64,000 nucleotides of DNA from Todiramphus chloris collaris (GCA_025345505.1 JANVCC010000021.1:834902-898901); one strand, 5' to 3'; positions 25,136 to 36,814 are shown, numbered from the stretch's first letter. Notes: generated by a model from the sequence alone, not told the origin. Made by a program: numbers and translations.

Positions 25136-26168
25136 TCTAAAGAAAAATTAGATATGTGTTTGAAATTCTCTGAGCAAAGATTTATTTTACAGAAATAGGT
25201 TACATATGCTATTAAAGCTCTTCCCTTAAATTATATCATGTAGTAAAACTGAATACAGTTTTGATAACTATCATATCATCAAAAGAAAAACGTAAGGTGG
25301 CCTAGAATTTCGACACTTTGTGATTACTAGATTCCTTTGTCAGCTTTTAAAACCCAGTGAAGTGTTTCTTGCTGTACATAGCTACTTCACAGTCTGCATT
25401 TGTTTTGTCATGACAATCCCATGTTGGAAGAAAGTTCCATTAATCTGAATGTATAGCTTTGGTACAGAGGAAAAGAAAAGTCACCAGCAAATTGGTGGCA
25501 AATCTGGGAAGCGAATCCTGGCTTTGGAGTCTCAGACAGATGACCTCACAATAAAACTGTCTTGTTTTCCTTATAGTTCATGTGGAGGCATGTACAGGGG
25601 CTTATCTCTAAGGGTATGGACATGTGTAGTGACTTCCAGAGGCTTGTGTTTTATGCTTGTATCTGTCTCTGGGCATAAGTCTTTTCAGAACTAAAGCCTT
25701 AATACTCAGTGGACTCCATTCAAGCACTAGCTTACTTCATCATGGTTCTCCTTAAGGCTCCCATGAAAGAATTTCCTGTCAGTATCTCCTTGCATAAGTA
25801 CATTGTCATTAATTATTTATACTTCTGCAGTCCTTTCTCCTTTTGGGTGACTCACTGTGTAATTGGTAGACATTTTTCAGACAAAGTATTCAAGAAAATT
25901 GTGCTTAAACTTACACATTGTTAGGTTGAGTTGTATGGCTTGGTTTAGCTGTACAGGTCAAGTGCACCAGTGTGATTACTCAAAATGCAAATGAGTCACT
26001 AGCAGCTCTCCAATTGCATAGCATTAATTCCAGAATAACACGTTCTTTATTGTAGGAAGGAAAAAAAGGTTTTTGAATTAACTCGCACGCAAATGAAACT
26101 CTGATCTCAATGATACATGTGTGGTAACAAGGGTTAACATTAATTACGCATGGAAGGTTTTGCAAGAT
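25136..26168. other. single-copy AT-rich DNA with possible regulatory words
   Basis: No mobile element or exon is recognised. Its right part (25980-26150) carries an octamer/AP-1 overlap and an HNF1-like word, listed separately. Confidence 0.45.
25985..25998. promoter_or_regulatory. overlapping POU octamer and AP-1 site words
   Basis: ATGCAAAT (25985-25992) shares its last base with TGAGTCA (25992-25998). About 135 bp further on is GTTAACATTAATTAC (26133-26147), which resembles an HNF1 site. These are exact or near matches to well-known factor words in single-copy DNA. Binding is inference only, since such words arise by chance. Confidence 0.25.
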
Positions 26169-26690
26169 CATAGAATCATAGAATAACAATGTGGTAGGGG
26201 TTGGAAGGGACCTCTGGAGATCATGGAGTCCAACCCCCCTGCCAGAGCAGGGTCACCCACGGCAGCCCACACAGGAACAGATCCAGGAGGGTTTTGAAAG
26301 TCTCCATAGAAGGAGCCTCCACAGCCTCTCTGGGCAGCCTGGGCCAGGCTCTGGCACTCACACAGTAAAGAAGATTTCCTCCTGTTGAGGTGAAACTTCC
26401 TGTGTTTCGCCTTGCTACCATTACCTCTCCTCCTATCCCAGGGCAGCACTGGAAAGAGACTGGCCCCTTCTCCTTGCCCCCCACCCTGCAGAGATTTGGA
26501 ACCATTCCTAAGATCCCCTCTCAGGCTTCTCTTCTCCAGGCTGAACAGCCCCAGGGCTCTCAGCCTTTCCTCCCCAGAGAGATGTTCCACTCCCTTCAGC
26601 ATCCTTGTAGCCTCTCTTGGCCTCTCTCTGGTATTTCCTTACCCCTCTTGAACTGGGGAGCACAGAACTGGACACAGCCTTGCCGTGTTA
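26169..26690 (-). mobile_element. CR1 LINE 3' fragment
   Basis: The tail at 26169-26190 (ATCATAGAATCATAGAATAA) is followed by GGGGTTGGAAGGGACCTC. The minus strand reads [31 protein letters not shown] and FPVLPWDRRRGNG, with WPRLPREAVEAPSMETFKT in another frame. It ends near GTCCAGTTCTG. It is closely related to the copy at 30120-30700. Confidence 0.93.
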
Positions 26691-26842
26691 CAGTGAAATT
26701 GCCCCCCTAGAGAACACAGTTGAATGGGACAGATGTACTGAGTACAGCTGACTCCATATTAGAGTCCCTGGGATCAAGGTCTCTTGTTTTCATTAATGCC
26801 TTCGGAGAGGAGCTGACAACTAAGGAGTATGTACCTGCTGGA

Positions 26843-26935
26843 CTGCCCTGGGTGATCTTGCTCTGTCACGGGGGGTTGGACTCAATGATCTCCAGAGGTC
26901 CTTTCCAATCCCTACCATTCTATGATTTATGGAGG
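26843..26935 (+). mobile_element. CR1 LINE 3' terminus only
   Basis: About 90 bp: CTGGGTGATCTTGCTCTG, GGGGGTTGGACTCAATGATC and TCCAGAGGTCCTTTCC, then ACCATTCTATGAT. It is the same subfamily as the minus-strand copy ending at 26690 but opposite in orientation, so the two lie head to head with about 150 bp of unassigned sequence between. Confidence 0.85.
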
Positions 26936-27734
26936 GATGTATATATGCACACATGGATGGTATGGACAGATACATGTTTCTCTGTCTATGTCTGCTCCAC
27001 TCTGGCCAAAAAAAAAATTATCTCTGTGATAGAAATCATATGGTGTTATGCAGGATCCATGTCAGCAAGACTAAGTGACTCAGGCTAATAGCTGTAAACA
27101 GCCTCTAATTGGATTTGACTCCTTCCTATATAGCTCACTAAGTGTAGAGACTAGATGGTGTCCTTTGAGGTAGTTCAGGAGCTCCTCATTACTGACACTT
27201 TTGCCTTAACTTCAAGGGTAGCCTCACCCAGATAACCAACCTCATGCATTCTTATAGAGCAAAAACCACAGGCTCCTGGAGACCCACTCTGCAGGGATGA
27301 GCTTTTAATATTCTTTACATTGCATGAACAGCAAAGGTGAAGCCCACATTTAAATGAGTAGAAGCAATACTGTTCCTGCTCATGATAATCCAGTTAACTT
27401 TTGTTGATGCCATGCCCCCATATCAACCTCTTTTAAACGGAGAGGCAAACAGATGGACAGAGTGCTTCCATTTGGATGCCTTTTTCTTGCATCTTTGTTT
27501 CCCCATTCATCATTGCCTCACAATAGTTGCCAAGCTAAACAATTATTGCTTCTCTTTGTTCATTTAAGCATAAAGACACAGTTCTGTGGCCTTAGACAGC
27601 TATTTAATTATTTTGAATAAACACAGTAAGAGTGAAAGTAACTGCAAAAAAGTTGATCAAGGCATATAATTCTTATCCTTTTCATTACTTAATTAATAGT
27701 GCATTGGGGCACTACAGTGGATGTATGAGGATGA
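26936..27734. other. single-copy DNA, nothing recognised
   Basis: No repeat family or coding exon is recognised. Confidence 0.45.
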
Positions 27735-28162
27735 TTAGAGGGACTTGAGCACCTCCCCTATGAAGAAAGACTGAGGTAACTGGGGTTGTTTAATCTTGAC
27801 AAGACTGAGAGGGGACCTTATTAATATCTATAAATATCTGAAGGGTGGGTGTCAAATGGAAGGGGCCAGTTTCTTTTCTGTAGTGCCCAGAAATAGGACA
27901 AGGAACAATGGGTATAAACTTGAACATAGAAGGTTCCACATCAACATGTGGAGGAACTTCTTTACTGTGAGGGTGACAAGAGCCTGGAACAGGCTGCCCA
28001 AAGAGATTGTGGAGTCTCATCCTCTAGAGACGTTCAAAGCCTGTCTGGATGCGTTCTTGAGCGACATTCCCAAGGGGATCCTGCTTTGGCAGGGGGGTTG
28101 GACTCGATGATCTCTAGAGGTCCCTTGCAACCCCTAACATTCTATGTTTCTATGATTCTGTG
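27735..28162 (+). mobile_element. CR1 LINE 3' fragment
   Basis: The plus strand encodes [60 protein letters not shown] and FKACLDAFLSDI, then GGACTCGATGATCTCTAGAG. The tail is CATTCTATGTTTCTATGATT (28139-28158). The reading frame is open for 104 codons from 27796. Confidence 0.94.
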
Positions 28163-30119
28163 ATATACTAGATAAGCTTCAGGCTTAATTTGATCTTGGA
28201 AATTGCCTTATCATCACTCTTGGTTTTTAGGGTACTAGTGTATACATGTAATTTATTTTAAGTCTTGAGTTGCATCATAATGGATACAGAAAAATAGAGT
28301 GTAAGAGTTCTGAGATTTCTCACAGAGGAGGTCACTCATTTGTAAGCACCTAAGAAACATCTTCCAGCTGCACAGCCTCATCCCCTTTGCATCTGTACCT
28401 GCACTACACACATACTATGCATTCTCTGACTTTATCACGCTGAGACAGACTCACTCAGACAAATGCTGGGCTGAGCTGGGGACAAGCACATGCCAAGTGA
28501 ATCCTCAGCGGTTCTGCAAAGGTGCACAGAATCACTCCTTATACATGGGCATTACCCACATGATTTAAATGATGGTCACTGGAAGGCCAATCTGTAAATG
28601 GTGCTTCTCCTGTGGTATAGTAAAGTCAGAAGAGGTGACCCATGAATCCTCAGTGGCTTTAGATTTGGAAAAAAAAAAGCTCCATATCGTAGCATACCCT
28701 CTTCTCTACTGACATGAATTTCAAGTCAACTTGCCCATTTTTATTTCACATAAGAAAATTTAAATTAAACAGGAAGAAATAATACCATAGAACACACAAA
28801 ATCCTCTGAGAGGAAACATCCAAACAGACTATTCTCTTCCAAAAGTGCATCCTGTAGATGCTCCTTATTTCTTAAGTATGTTATTATTCTTTATTAAGAA
28901 AACGTTGTCTGGGATGACATAAAACTCGGTTCAGCTCAAGGGTGAATAAACTGTGTTACCAGTCCAGAGGTTAAGAATATGTTTTTTTCAACCTAAACTT
29001 ACTGTGCATGGAAGAATATACTGGATTCGAGTCAAAAATTAAGTACTTCCTATATCTGTTGCTGGTGCATAACCTTGGCACTCTGAGATGTTTGGGTTGG
29101 GTTTTTTGTTGTTGTTGTGGGGTTTTTTTTGTTTATTTATTTGTGGTTTTTTTTTTTTGTTTTGGTTTTCTTTTTGTTTGGTTTAGGGTTTTTTTTTTGT
29201 GTTGTTTTTGTTTATTTTTGTTTTATTTTGGGTTCTGTAGGGTTTTTTTTCTGACACACATTTAAGGAATAATTCTTCAGTACAAGACAACAAATAAAAA
29301 TAAGTTACCTACAAAAGTGGTTTCATTTTACATTTTTAATATCCTTATTCGACAATGACTGAAATTACACTTGAAATATAGTCACAGGACTTGGTTTCCT
29401 ACACTGTTTTCTTTGCTTCAGTGTGATCAGAGAAAACATCACTTGGAGAAAATGCCATCATTCATGTCTCTAGTCTGTAGGATTTGAATTTTAAATCAGT
29501 TGAGTTAACCTGTAAAGGCAATGACTGCATTTATTGCAATGTCTTTCATATAATTGGTTCTTTTTATATACTGATAGTTTTGTTGATAAATGTGTTTAGT
29601 ATGTTGTTTGCCAGGAAGTCATAACTGAAGCCCTAGGAAAAGGAAGCTCTGTCAAAGTGGCAATTTACTCCGTGAAAATGGGATTTTAAAATAGACTATG
29701 TGGAGATTTTTGTTCTATTTAGGAAAAATCTTTACTTCTACAAGTATTCTTAATCTAGAGAAGATAAAATAGTACAGGAAAAAAAAAGTATGTTGTGTTT
29801 TGTTCTCTCAGATTGTATGCAATTTTCCTTTCCTCGTTAAATGTTGGAAAAATAAGAACACATCTATACATTTTTGAAAGATGTATGAGATTTCTAGGCA
29901 TCCAGTGTGTGAAACAACTAAACTGACTCTGATTTATATATTAAAAAAATACAGTCTATGTAAAATGGAGTTCCTTTAGAGTAGCTTAAATTGCCTCTTC
30001 CAAGTTGAGGTTCTCAATATTTTAGAAATCTTGGATTAAATACACCTCTACTCATCAAAGAAAAGTAGGTTTATGCTCTTAGCAAGGATCTTAAGCCTGA
30101 TCGTATACCACTGATCTGG
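28163..30119. other. single-copy AT-rich DNA with a G/T tract
   Basis: No mobile element is recognised. Contains the G/T-only tract listed next. No coding signal. Confidence 0.45.
29087..29253. repeat. G/T low-complexity tract
   Basis: About 165 bp in which the plus strand is almost entirely T and G, with long T runs and TTTG/TTTTG words. The open frame through it (29008-29265) is compositional, giving only F, V, C, L and G. Confidence 0.9.
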
Positions 30120-30700
30120 GATGTGTCAAGAAGAGTGTGTTCACCAAGTCAAGGGAAGTTCTCCTCCTCCTCTATTCTGTCCTAGTGAGGCCACAGCTGG
30201 AGGACTGGGTCCAGTTCTGGGCTCCCCAGTTCAAGAGAGACAGGGAAATACTGGAGAGAGCCCAAGGGAGGCTGCGAGGATGCTGAAGGGACTGGAACAT
30301 CTCTCTGGGGAGGAAAGGCTGAGAGCCCTGGGGCTGTTCAGCCTGGAGAAGAGAAGCTTGAGAGGAGATCTTCGGAGCGTTTACAAATCTCTGCAGGGTG
30401 GGGGGCAAGGAGAAGGGTCCAGTCTCTTTTCAGTGGTGCTCTGGGATAGGACAAGGGGCAATGGAACCCAGGAAATTCCACCTCAACATGAGGAGGAACT
30501 TCTTTACAGTGAGGGTTATGGAGCCTGGAACAGGCTGCCCAGAGAGGTGGTGGAGTCTCCTTCTCTGGAGACTTTCAAAACCCCATCTACTTCTGTTCCT
30601 GTGTGTCCTGCCCTGGGTGACCCTGCTCTGGCAGGGGGGTTTGGACTTGATGATCTCCAGAGGTCCCTTCCAACCCCTACCATTCTATGCTTCTATGAAA
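30120..30700 (+). mobile_element. CR1 LINE 3' fragment with long open frame
   Basis: The plus strand has a 210-codon open frame (30121-30753). Its recognisable ORF2 C-terminal part is [47 protein letters not shown] and [18 protein letters not shown], with frame changes judged against relatives. It ends ACCATTCTATGCTTCTATG at 30679-30697. Among members of this subfamily here it looks the least decayed. Confidence 0.94.
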
Positions 30701-31189
30701 CTGACAACTTTGTGCATATGAACCGGAATCATAACAAGAATATCTCTTCCTAGCAGCTTAGTTCAAAGCCTGGAAGTGGTGTAAGAGAGAAACCTGACTA
30801 AATCATTGTTTCTTCACTGACCACAAGCACAGGAAGAAAGTTATCTCTTTTCTCATTCCTTTTCCCTCGCCTGCCAACAAAGGAAACTTCATCAAAATAC
30901 GAACAATTGAACATAAGATAAAGGGGTAAAATGCAAAATATAAGCAAAGAACATCAAGAAAGATTTTTAGAAAGTGAATTAGCTGAAGAGAAAAAAAGCA
31001 AGGAAAGCATCAGACTATCCTATTAGAAGCTATTAGAAGATCCCATTAAGATGGTGAGAGTTTTCATTGTCTTTTTGGTTACAGTCTTCACTGAAAAGGT
31101 TGATTTTAGTTAGGTGGCTACCTTAAAAACCACAAGTTGGAGAACACAAGAATTTATTCTATGATCTGGGTGACAGAATGATGTCAAAA
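30701..31189. other. single-copy AT-rich DNA, nothing recognised
   Basis: No repeat family or exon is recognised. An old CR1 starts downstream. Confidence 0.4.
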
Positions 31190-31925
31190 ACTTCAGGTAG
31201 CTACTTTTGAACATCTGAAGGGGACGGAGGTCAGTTAAGCTTCCAGAGGACTGGAAAGACAATTAAAATGCCTGTCTTTTAAAAAGGGGAAGGCCCCAAC
31301 ACTCCAGACAAGGAATTATGATCTTAGAAACTTCCAATTTCTAGAAAGAAATTGAAATAAAATGAAGCAAGCTTTGTGTAAACAACTAGAAAATAAAAGA
31401 AAGGAAACTTTCAGCAAGTATATTTTGCCAAACATTTATCAAAGAATCTAATGCAACTCAGTAGCCTCAGCAGCAAGCTCTGTGTTACAAAGGCTCTTGT
31501 ATCTCATTTGATAATTTTGAAAACTATGTATGAGGGACATGAAATAATTCTTCCTATTTGATCTTGGTAATATGTGAGCAGACCTGTGAGCAGTGTTTAT
31601 CACTGAATTAGAATAAAATATAGATAGCTGGAGAGAAGTGTGTGGCAAGGTGATTTAGAAAATGGTGATAATGAGTAAAAGCTAAAGATTCTTTGTTTTA
31701 GGAAAGAAATAACTTTGGGCAGAGATGAGATCACATTTCAAAAGATTAACTATGAAGACAAAGGGAATAAGGTCTTCCCCATATTTTCTGTGAAAAGGAC
31801 AAAAAGTCATAATTCTTTAAGCATCTGTCAGGACTGGCATAAGTATAGCTGAACCTGCCTTGGGGATGGACGGGGAATGGGTGATCTAAGTGCTTTCCAG
31901 TCCCATAGTTTGTGAACTATAGCTC
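31190..31925 (+). mobile_element. ancient CR1 LINE remnant (early amniote-type)
   Basis: Degraded RT sequence includes PEDWK-like CCAGAGGACTGGAAAGAC (31243-31260) and FKKGK (about 31280-31293), then TGTGTAAACAACTAGAAAAT (31375-31394). These match the general pattern of old CR1 families shared by birds, crocodiles and turtles. The 3' end is recognisable at 31828-31915 (CTGTCAGGACTGGCATAAG, then GTGCTTTCCAGTCCCATAG). No octamer tail is left. Much more diverged than the other CR1 copies here. Confidence 0.6.
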
Positions 31926-33184
31926 TGTATTTATATCTGTATTAAGTAAGGCCAAGAATTTAATTTATCATCGGTGCTGCAATTTTTAAGTATGTCTGTT
32001 TAAAAGCAGGATTTTCGAGCATAAATAATTGGCAACAAGCATATCTTTTCTTTAAGCTGACTTAGAGGACAAGTAGATAAATTAAGTAAGTCATCATTCC
32101 CTCATCTGATCTCAGCTGGAAATGATTAGAATCAATGCAAGAACCTGAGTCAGATCTTTAGAAGGACTTCAATTATTTTGGATTGATTTCATTTTAAGGT
32201 GTTACAGTCACGCTGTGATTAATGTCTCAAGTCATGGTATAGTTTTTCAGTAGAGCTGTCACAGTCCATTTTTAAAGAAAGGCTTTGGGCTTTATTCTGG
32301 AGAACAAATAGGCAGACCTGACCCACCAAGAAGTTAGCTGTAACTGTCAACATTTTTACACATATTTACCCTCCAAAGCTTCCCACTGAAACTGAAGAGT
32401 GTTACCAGCCATTCTGGGTGTTCATATTTACATTCTTCCCCTCACACAATGCACTATGTCTTGTTGATGGAGTCCCAGCTTGAGGGCTCAAAATCTTTGT
32501 GTTGTCTGAGTCAAAATGGGAATTTGAAACTGCAGTCCCTATATTTTTCAGTAGTAAATATTAGGGATGGAGTTTTTCAGGGTGTTTTGCTGGAATATCA
32601 CACGCGGCATCAGGAATTCAGCTTTCAGTTGGACAGGACAACAGGGGCATCTGTAATCCCACTGCTCTGTTCACTCACAGGGACATTAAAGACCCTCCAC
32701 CAAATCAAAGAGAAAGCTTTTAGACTGAGCTGTACCTATCTACTAATCTATCCAGACAGATGCTTATTTTGCCTCTCAAACATTAGTTTACACGAAAATG
32801 GTCCTTCTGTCCATGGGTAGAATACCCCTGACTAAGACACGGTCTGACCATTCCCACAGGAAGTTCATCCCTGTGGAAGCACAGGCAGAGGAAAGCTTTA
32901 TAATATTTGAAAATTTCAGGAGCTGTTACTGTGCTTTGCTTTCACAAAACTTAAACTGTTTAACTGTTGGCCATTGTCTGCCTTCTGGCAGCTCTGTGCT
33001 TGGCACATCGCATCAACTGAAGAATTTGCTGCACGAGATAAATCCCAGGTGACATTTTGAGATGATCAGCAATGCCTTAAACACCTAATGGCTCTTTCTG
33101 CTGGTCAAGGCAGGGGTTTGAATCCTCAGGCTTTCCTGGTTTCTCTCTGAAATCAGTTGTACATTGCTATGGTGGGAGACTTGG
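31926..33184. other. single-copy DNA, nothing recognised
   Basis: A 123-codon plus-strand open frame (32449-32820) shows no known family, signal peptide or splice context. It is probably chance. Confidence 0.45.
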
Positions 33185-33555
33185 AATCACAGAATGGTTT
33201 GTGTTGGAAGGGACCTCTAAAGATCATCTAGATAGGCAGGAACATCTTTCATTAAAGCAGGTTGATCAAAAGCCCTGTCCAACCTGACCTGTAACACTTC
33301 CAATGATGGTGCAACCACAGCTTCTCTGGGCAACATGCTGAAGTGTCTCACCACTCTTGTTGTAAAAAATTACCTTCCTTATCTCCACTCTAAATGAGTT
33401 GCTCATGTCCAATATTTCATCCACCAGTCCTTCTCTTCATGGCTGTTCTCAATCCATCATCCCTCAGTCTGTGTTGATACTGGGGATTGCTCTGACCTAG
33501 GTGCAGGACCTTGTACTTGGCCTCATTGAACTTCATGAGGTTTCCACCTCGTGCA
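33185..33555 (-). mobile_element. CR1 LINE 3' fragment, internally rearranged
   Basis: The tail at 33185-33215 (GGAATCACAGAATGG, then TGTTGGAAGGGACC) is followed by the 3' untranslated part. Then, without the usual ORF2 C-terminus, it continues into the upstream RT thumb region, with minus-strand NLMKFNEAKYKVLHLGQSNP at about 33460-33545. A large internal part of the element is missing. Confidence 0.88.
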
Positions 33556-34394
33556 TTCCCTGGGGAACTCAGGCTGGGTTTGTTCAGTAGCAGTGTTACT
33601 GGTGGCTGCTCCACCTGAGCCTCTGCCTGGCATGTCGGTTAGTGGGAGAAGCAAAGGGTGTTTGAGCAGCATGTGTGTTATTTTTTTCATAACTTCTAAA
33701 CATTCAAGAAACCCTAAACTAGGAATGGGAGTGAATGTAAGTGGGGTTTAGGGGCTGAACTCTTGACTTCTGAAAATATAATTAGTTGTCTGCACTCATT
33801 TTATTGATAAAAATGGAGAGAAAGGGTGTCTGAAGAGCACAGTTTTTCTTATTTTTGTTATATGCCTTCCCTGAGTTGCCGTGATTGTCTCTGTGAAGCT
33901 ATCCACATGTTAATATCATTGGATGCCAGATGACTGACTTTTCTGGCTAAAATTCTTGAGCTGCACACCTAGCACCTGCTCATACACAATTTTTTGTCCT
34001 TTTTTTAGCTGCATCCTTCCCCTTTGCAATCTTGGTGTGGCTTTTTTCCACCTTTTTTTTTTTATTATTATTATGATGTTTTAATATGTTTCTTATTCTA
34101 AAGATCTGCATTCCCCTGAAGTATCAGTTAGGTAAGTGCCACGTGAGAGTAGAAGTAGCATCATAGATGATTCATATTTGACATACATTAAAATTATGCA
34201 GAAACATATAACTAAATTATGACTAATACAGGAATGACACACTGTGACTACTCAGGCAAACGTTAAGTCACTACCTCTAAATGGAGATGCTAGAATCAGC
34301 TGAAAACCAGTTAGTTAACTCTTACAACCTGGAACAACACAACCTGAGTTTATTGATCTCTGTCTTTGTGCCCATAAGGAGATGGATTGATCTT
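33556..34394. other. single-copy AT-rich DNA, nothing recognised
   Basis: T and ATT runs near 34050-34070. A strong donor-like TTAG/GTAAGT at 34132 follows a pyrimidine tract, but the implied exon would be only 28 bp. Confidence 0.4.
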
Positions 34395-34460
34395 GATTGA
34401 TTGAGGTGCTGGAGCAGGTCCAGAGAAGGGCAACAAAGCTGGTGAGGGGTCTGTAGAACA
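34395..34460 (+). mobile_element. CR1 LINE, 5' part of an interrupted copy
   Basis: GAGGTGCTGGAGCAGGTCC, then AGAGAAGGGCAACAAAGCTG, is the ORF2 '[12 protein letters not shown]' block. It stops at 34460, exactly where the tail of a minus-strand CR1 begins. It probably belongs with 34986-35168. Confidence 0.75.
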
Positions 34461-34985
34461 TAGAATCATAGAATCATAGAATCAATCATGGAATCATGGA
34501 ATCATAGAATCATAGTGTTGGGTTGAAAGGGACCTCTAAAAGTCATCTAGTCCAACCCCCTTGCAATAAGCAGGGACATCTATAACAAGGTCAGGCTGCT
34601 CAGACCCTCATCAAGCCTGGACTTGACTGTCTCCAGGGATGGGACCTCCACCACCTCTCTGGGCAACCTGTTCCAGTGATCTATCACCCTCATATTAAAA
34701 AAGTTTTTCTTAATGTCTAACCTAAATCTATCCTTTTCTAGCTTAAAGCCATTACCCCTTGTCTTGTCACTACAGATCCTTGTGAATAGACCCTCCCCTG
34801 CTTTCTTATAGGCCCCTTTCAGGTACTGGAAGGTCACTATCAGGTCCCTCCAGAGCCTCTTCTTCTCCAGGCTGAACCCCAATTCTCTCAGCCTCTTTTC
34901 ATAGCAGAGGTGCTCCAGCCTTCTAATCATTTTTGTGACTGTCCTCTGGACACTCTCCAACAGGTCCATGTCCTTCTTGTTTGTT
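34461..34985 (-). mobile_element. CR1 LINE inserted into another CR1, expanded tail
   Basis: The tail at 34461-34518 is a long run of TAGAATCA-type units. The minus strand then reads [59 protein letters not shown] and MIRRLEHLCYEKRLREL to KKDMDLLESVQ at about 34975. It is flanked on both sides by plus-strand CR1 sequence of another subfamily, so it is the younger insertion. Confidence 0.92.
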
Positions 34986-35168
34986 GGGTTATCAAAGACT
35001 GGAACAGTCTGCCCAGGGAGATGGTTGAAATACATCCCTGGATGTATTTAAAATCCATCCAGATATGGTGCTCAAGGACATGGTGTAGTAATGGCCCTGG
35101 CAGAGTTAGATAAGGGCTGGACTTGATGATCTTAAAGGTCTTTTCCAACCATAGCAGTTCTGTGATCT
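34986..35168 (+). mobile_element. CR1 LINE, 3' part of the interrupted copy
   Basis: GGGTTATCAAAGACTGGAAC, then TGCCCAGGGAGATGG, through the 3' untranslated part (GGACTTGATGATCTTAAAGG) to CCATAGCAGTTCTGTGAT. It is the same subfamily as 8199, 15292 and 41307. By comparison with 15292-15940, about 230 bp between this piece and 34395-34460 are absent. Confidence 0.88.
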
Positions 35169-36759
35169 GAGAGGTCTAAGCTCTTCTGTGAATGATCTGT
35201 ACTTACGAGTTTTCAAAGCAGCAAAATCCAGTCTTTTACATCAAACTGGATATAACACACTATGGCTGTGATGGGCCTGGGGGTATATCCAAGAGAAGTG
35301 TGAGCTCTTGGCCTGTGAGTACTGCAGGTGCCTGCATGCAGAACAGGCTTGGCTGCTCTGAGGTGCCCAAGATCCCCTGGTCCTTGCCAAATAGGGAGAC
35401 ATTCTCAAGCTTTAATATGGAGCTGTGGTGAGGCAACACCACAGGGTATAGAGTGGCTGTGGCACTGTGGTTTTCTGCTAATCACCCTCATCTGAGTTAA
35501 TTAACAGACTTGTAAACTGAGCTCAGTCAAGTGATGCTTTTGCCTCCAGTCCTGGAAGAAACTCATTCAGAGCCTGTTCTGGGGTCTTTGCACAGAGCAC
35601 AACTTCCGATAGCACCCTTCAGTGCCACCAGAGCAATCTGGACTCAGACAGCACAGTCCTGCAAAGCAACGTGGTCACAGGCGGTGGTCCCACGGGGGTC
35701 AAGTGCATCGAGAGAGGTCAGGGAGCATGACAGTGCCAGCAAGAGCTGCTGGTACAGGGACTGGTGGCACATGGTGACTGAGAAGCTGCCTTCAGCAGGT
35801 TGCCTCCAGCATCCATCACTGGAGACAAGAGCTGCAGCTTTGCTCTTCTCTTTTATGCTGCGTGTTGATCTCACTTGGCTCCAGAGAAAGTAGGTTTAGT
35901 AGCAGCATTGAGATCTATTCCATCTCGACTACTTTTTCCCCCTGAAAACAAGGAATGAGTCTAAAAATAGTCATACAAGAGCTTGTCTTACAAAACTTTA
36001 CAGGGAAAGAGAAAAGGATTAAGGATATCATTAAAATAAAAGCTTTTCTTAATACTTCATATCAACACAGACTTAACCGTTTTCATTTTCTTTCTTTACT
36101 GTATTATTAATAGGACTTCTTTTCTTTCTTTTTTTTTTTTTAATGGTAGTCATTGCTGTGGAACGAAGCAGACCAAAACCACTGTGCAAAACCCTGCAAC
36201 CTTTTTTACCTGCTTGCTGCTGTGTCTATCTGCCATGGTAGCCCTGCTGTGACTCTGGTCCCATCACTTTTGTTGGAAATAGAATAGTCCAACAAGACTT
36301 GCAAATCCTGGAGCCGAACCTGCAGCTCTCAAGGTGCTTTGCAGCCAAACACAATGTTCACTGTAGACAAGGATAGAGCAGCATGAGAGAAGGATTTTTC
36401 GCAGTGTCATTCACCAAATCAGTTAAAAAAACAAAGACAGACTTCCACCGTTCTCCTAGGTCAGCTTAGAGTCACTAAAGGGTGGCATGTGCTCTGGACT
36501 AGATGTTTTTTTGAGATGACTCTCTGAAGAGTTTCTGTTCCTGGTCAAAGCATAAAGGAGGAGAACTTTGGGTCCAATTTTATGAAATCAGAGAGCATTC
36601 AAATAGACAATTGAATTTGCAGTTTGACGAGTACCAGTCAGGTTACCTCAGTCATGACCAAACTTCTTAGTGTAGTAGCCAAAGTACCACAATGATGCCT
36701 GTGACCTGTGAAATTTAGATTTTGGAGGTTTTTTAATTATTTCTTTTATTTATGTAATA

Positions 36760-36814
<55 letters not shown>

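Noticed and set aside
29008-29265. 85-codon frame with cysteine/phenylalanine-rich peptide
   Set aside because: Purely the translation of a G/T low-complexity tract.
32449-32820. 123-codon plus-strand frame
   Set aside because: No domain, signal peptide or splice context. Expected by chance in 64 kb.
35531-35893. 120-codon plus-strand frame in a GC-richer patch
   Set aside because: No known family, no splice sites at its ends, and a competing frame on the other strand. The GC content explains its length.
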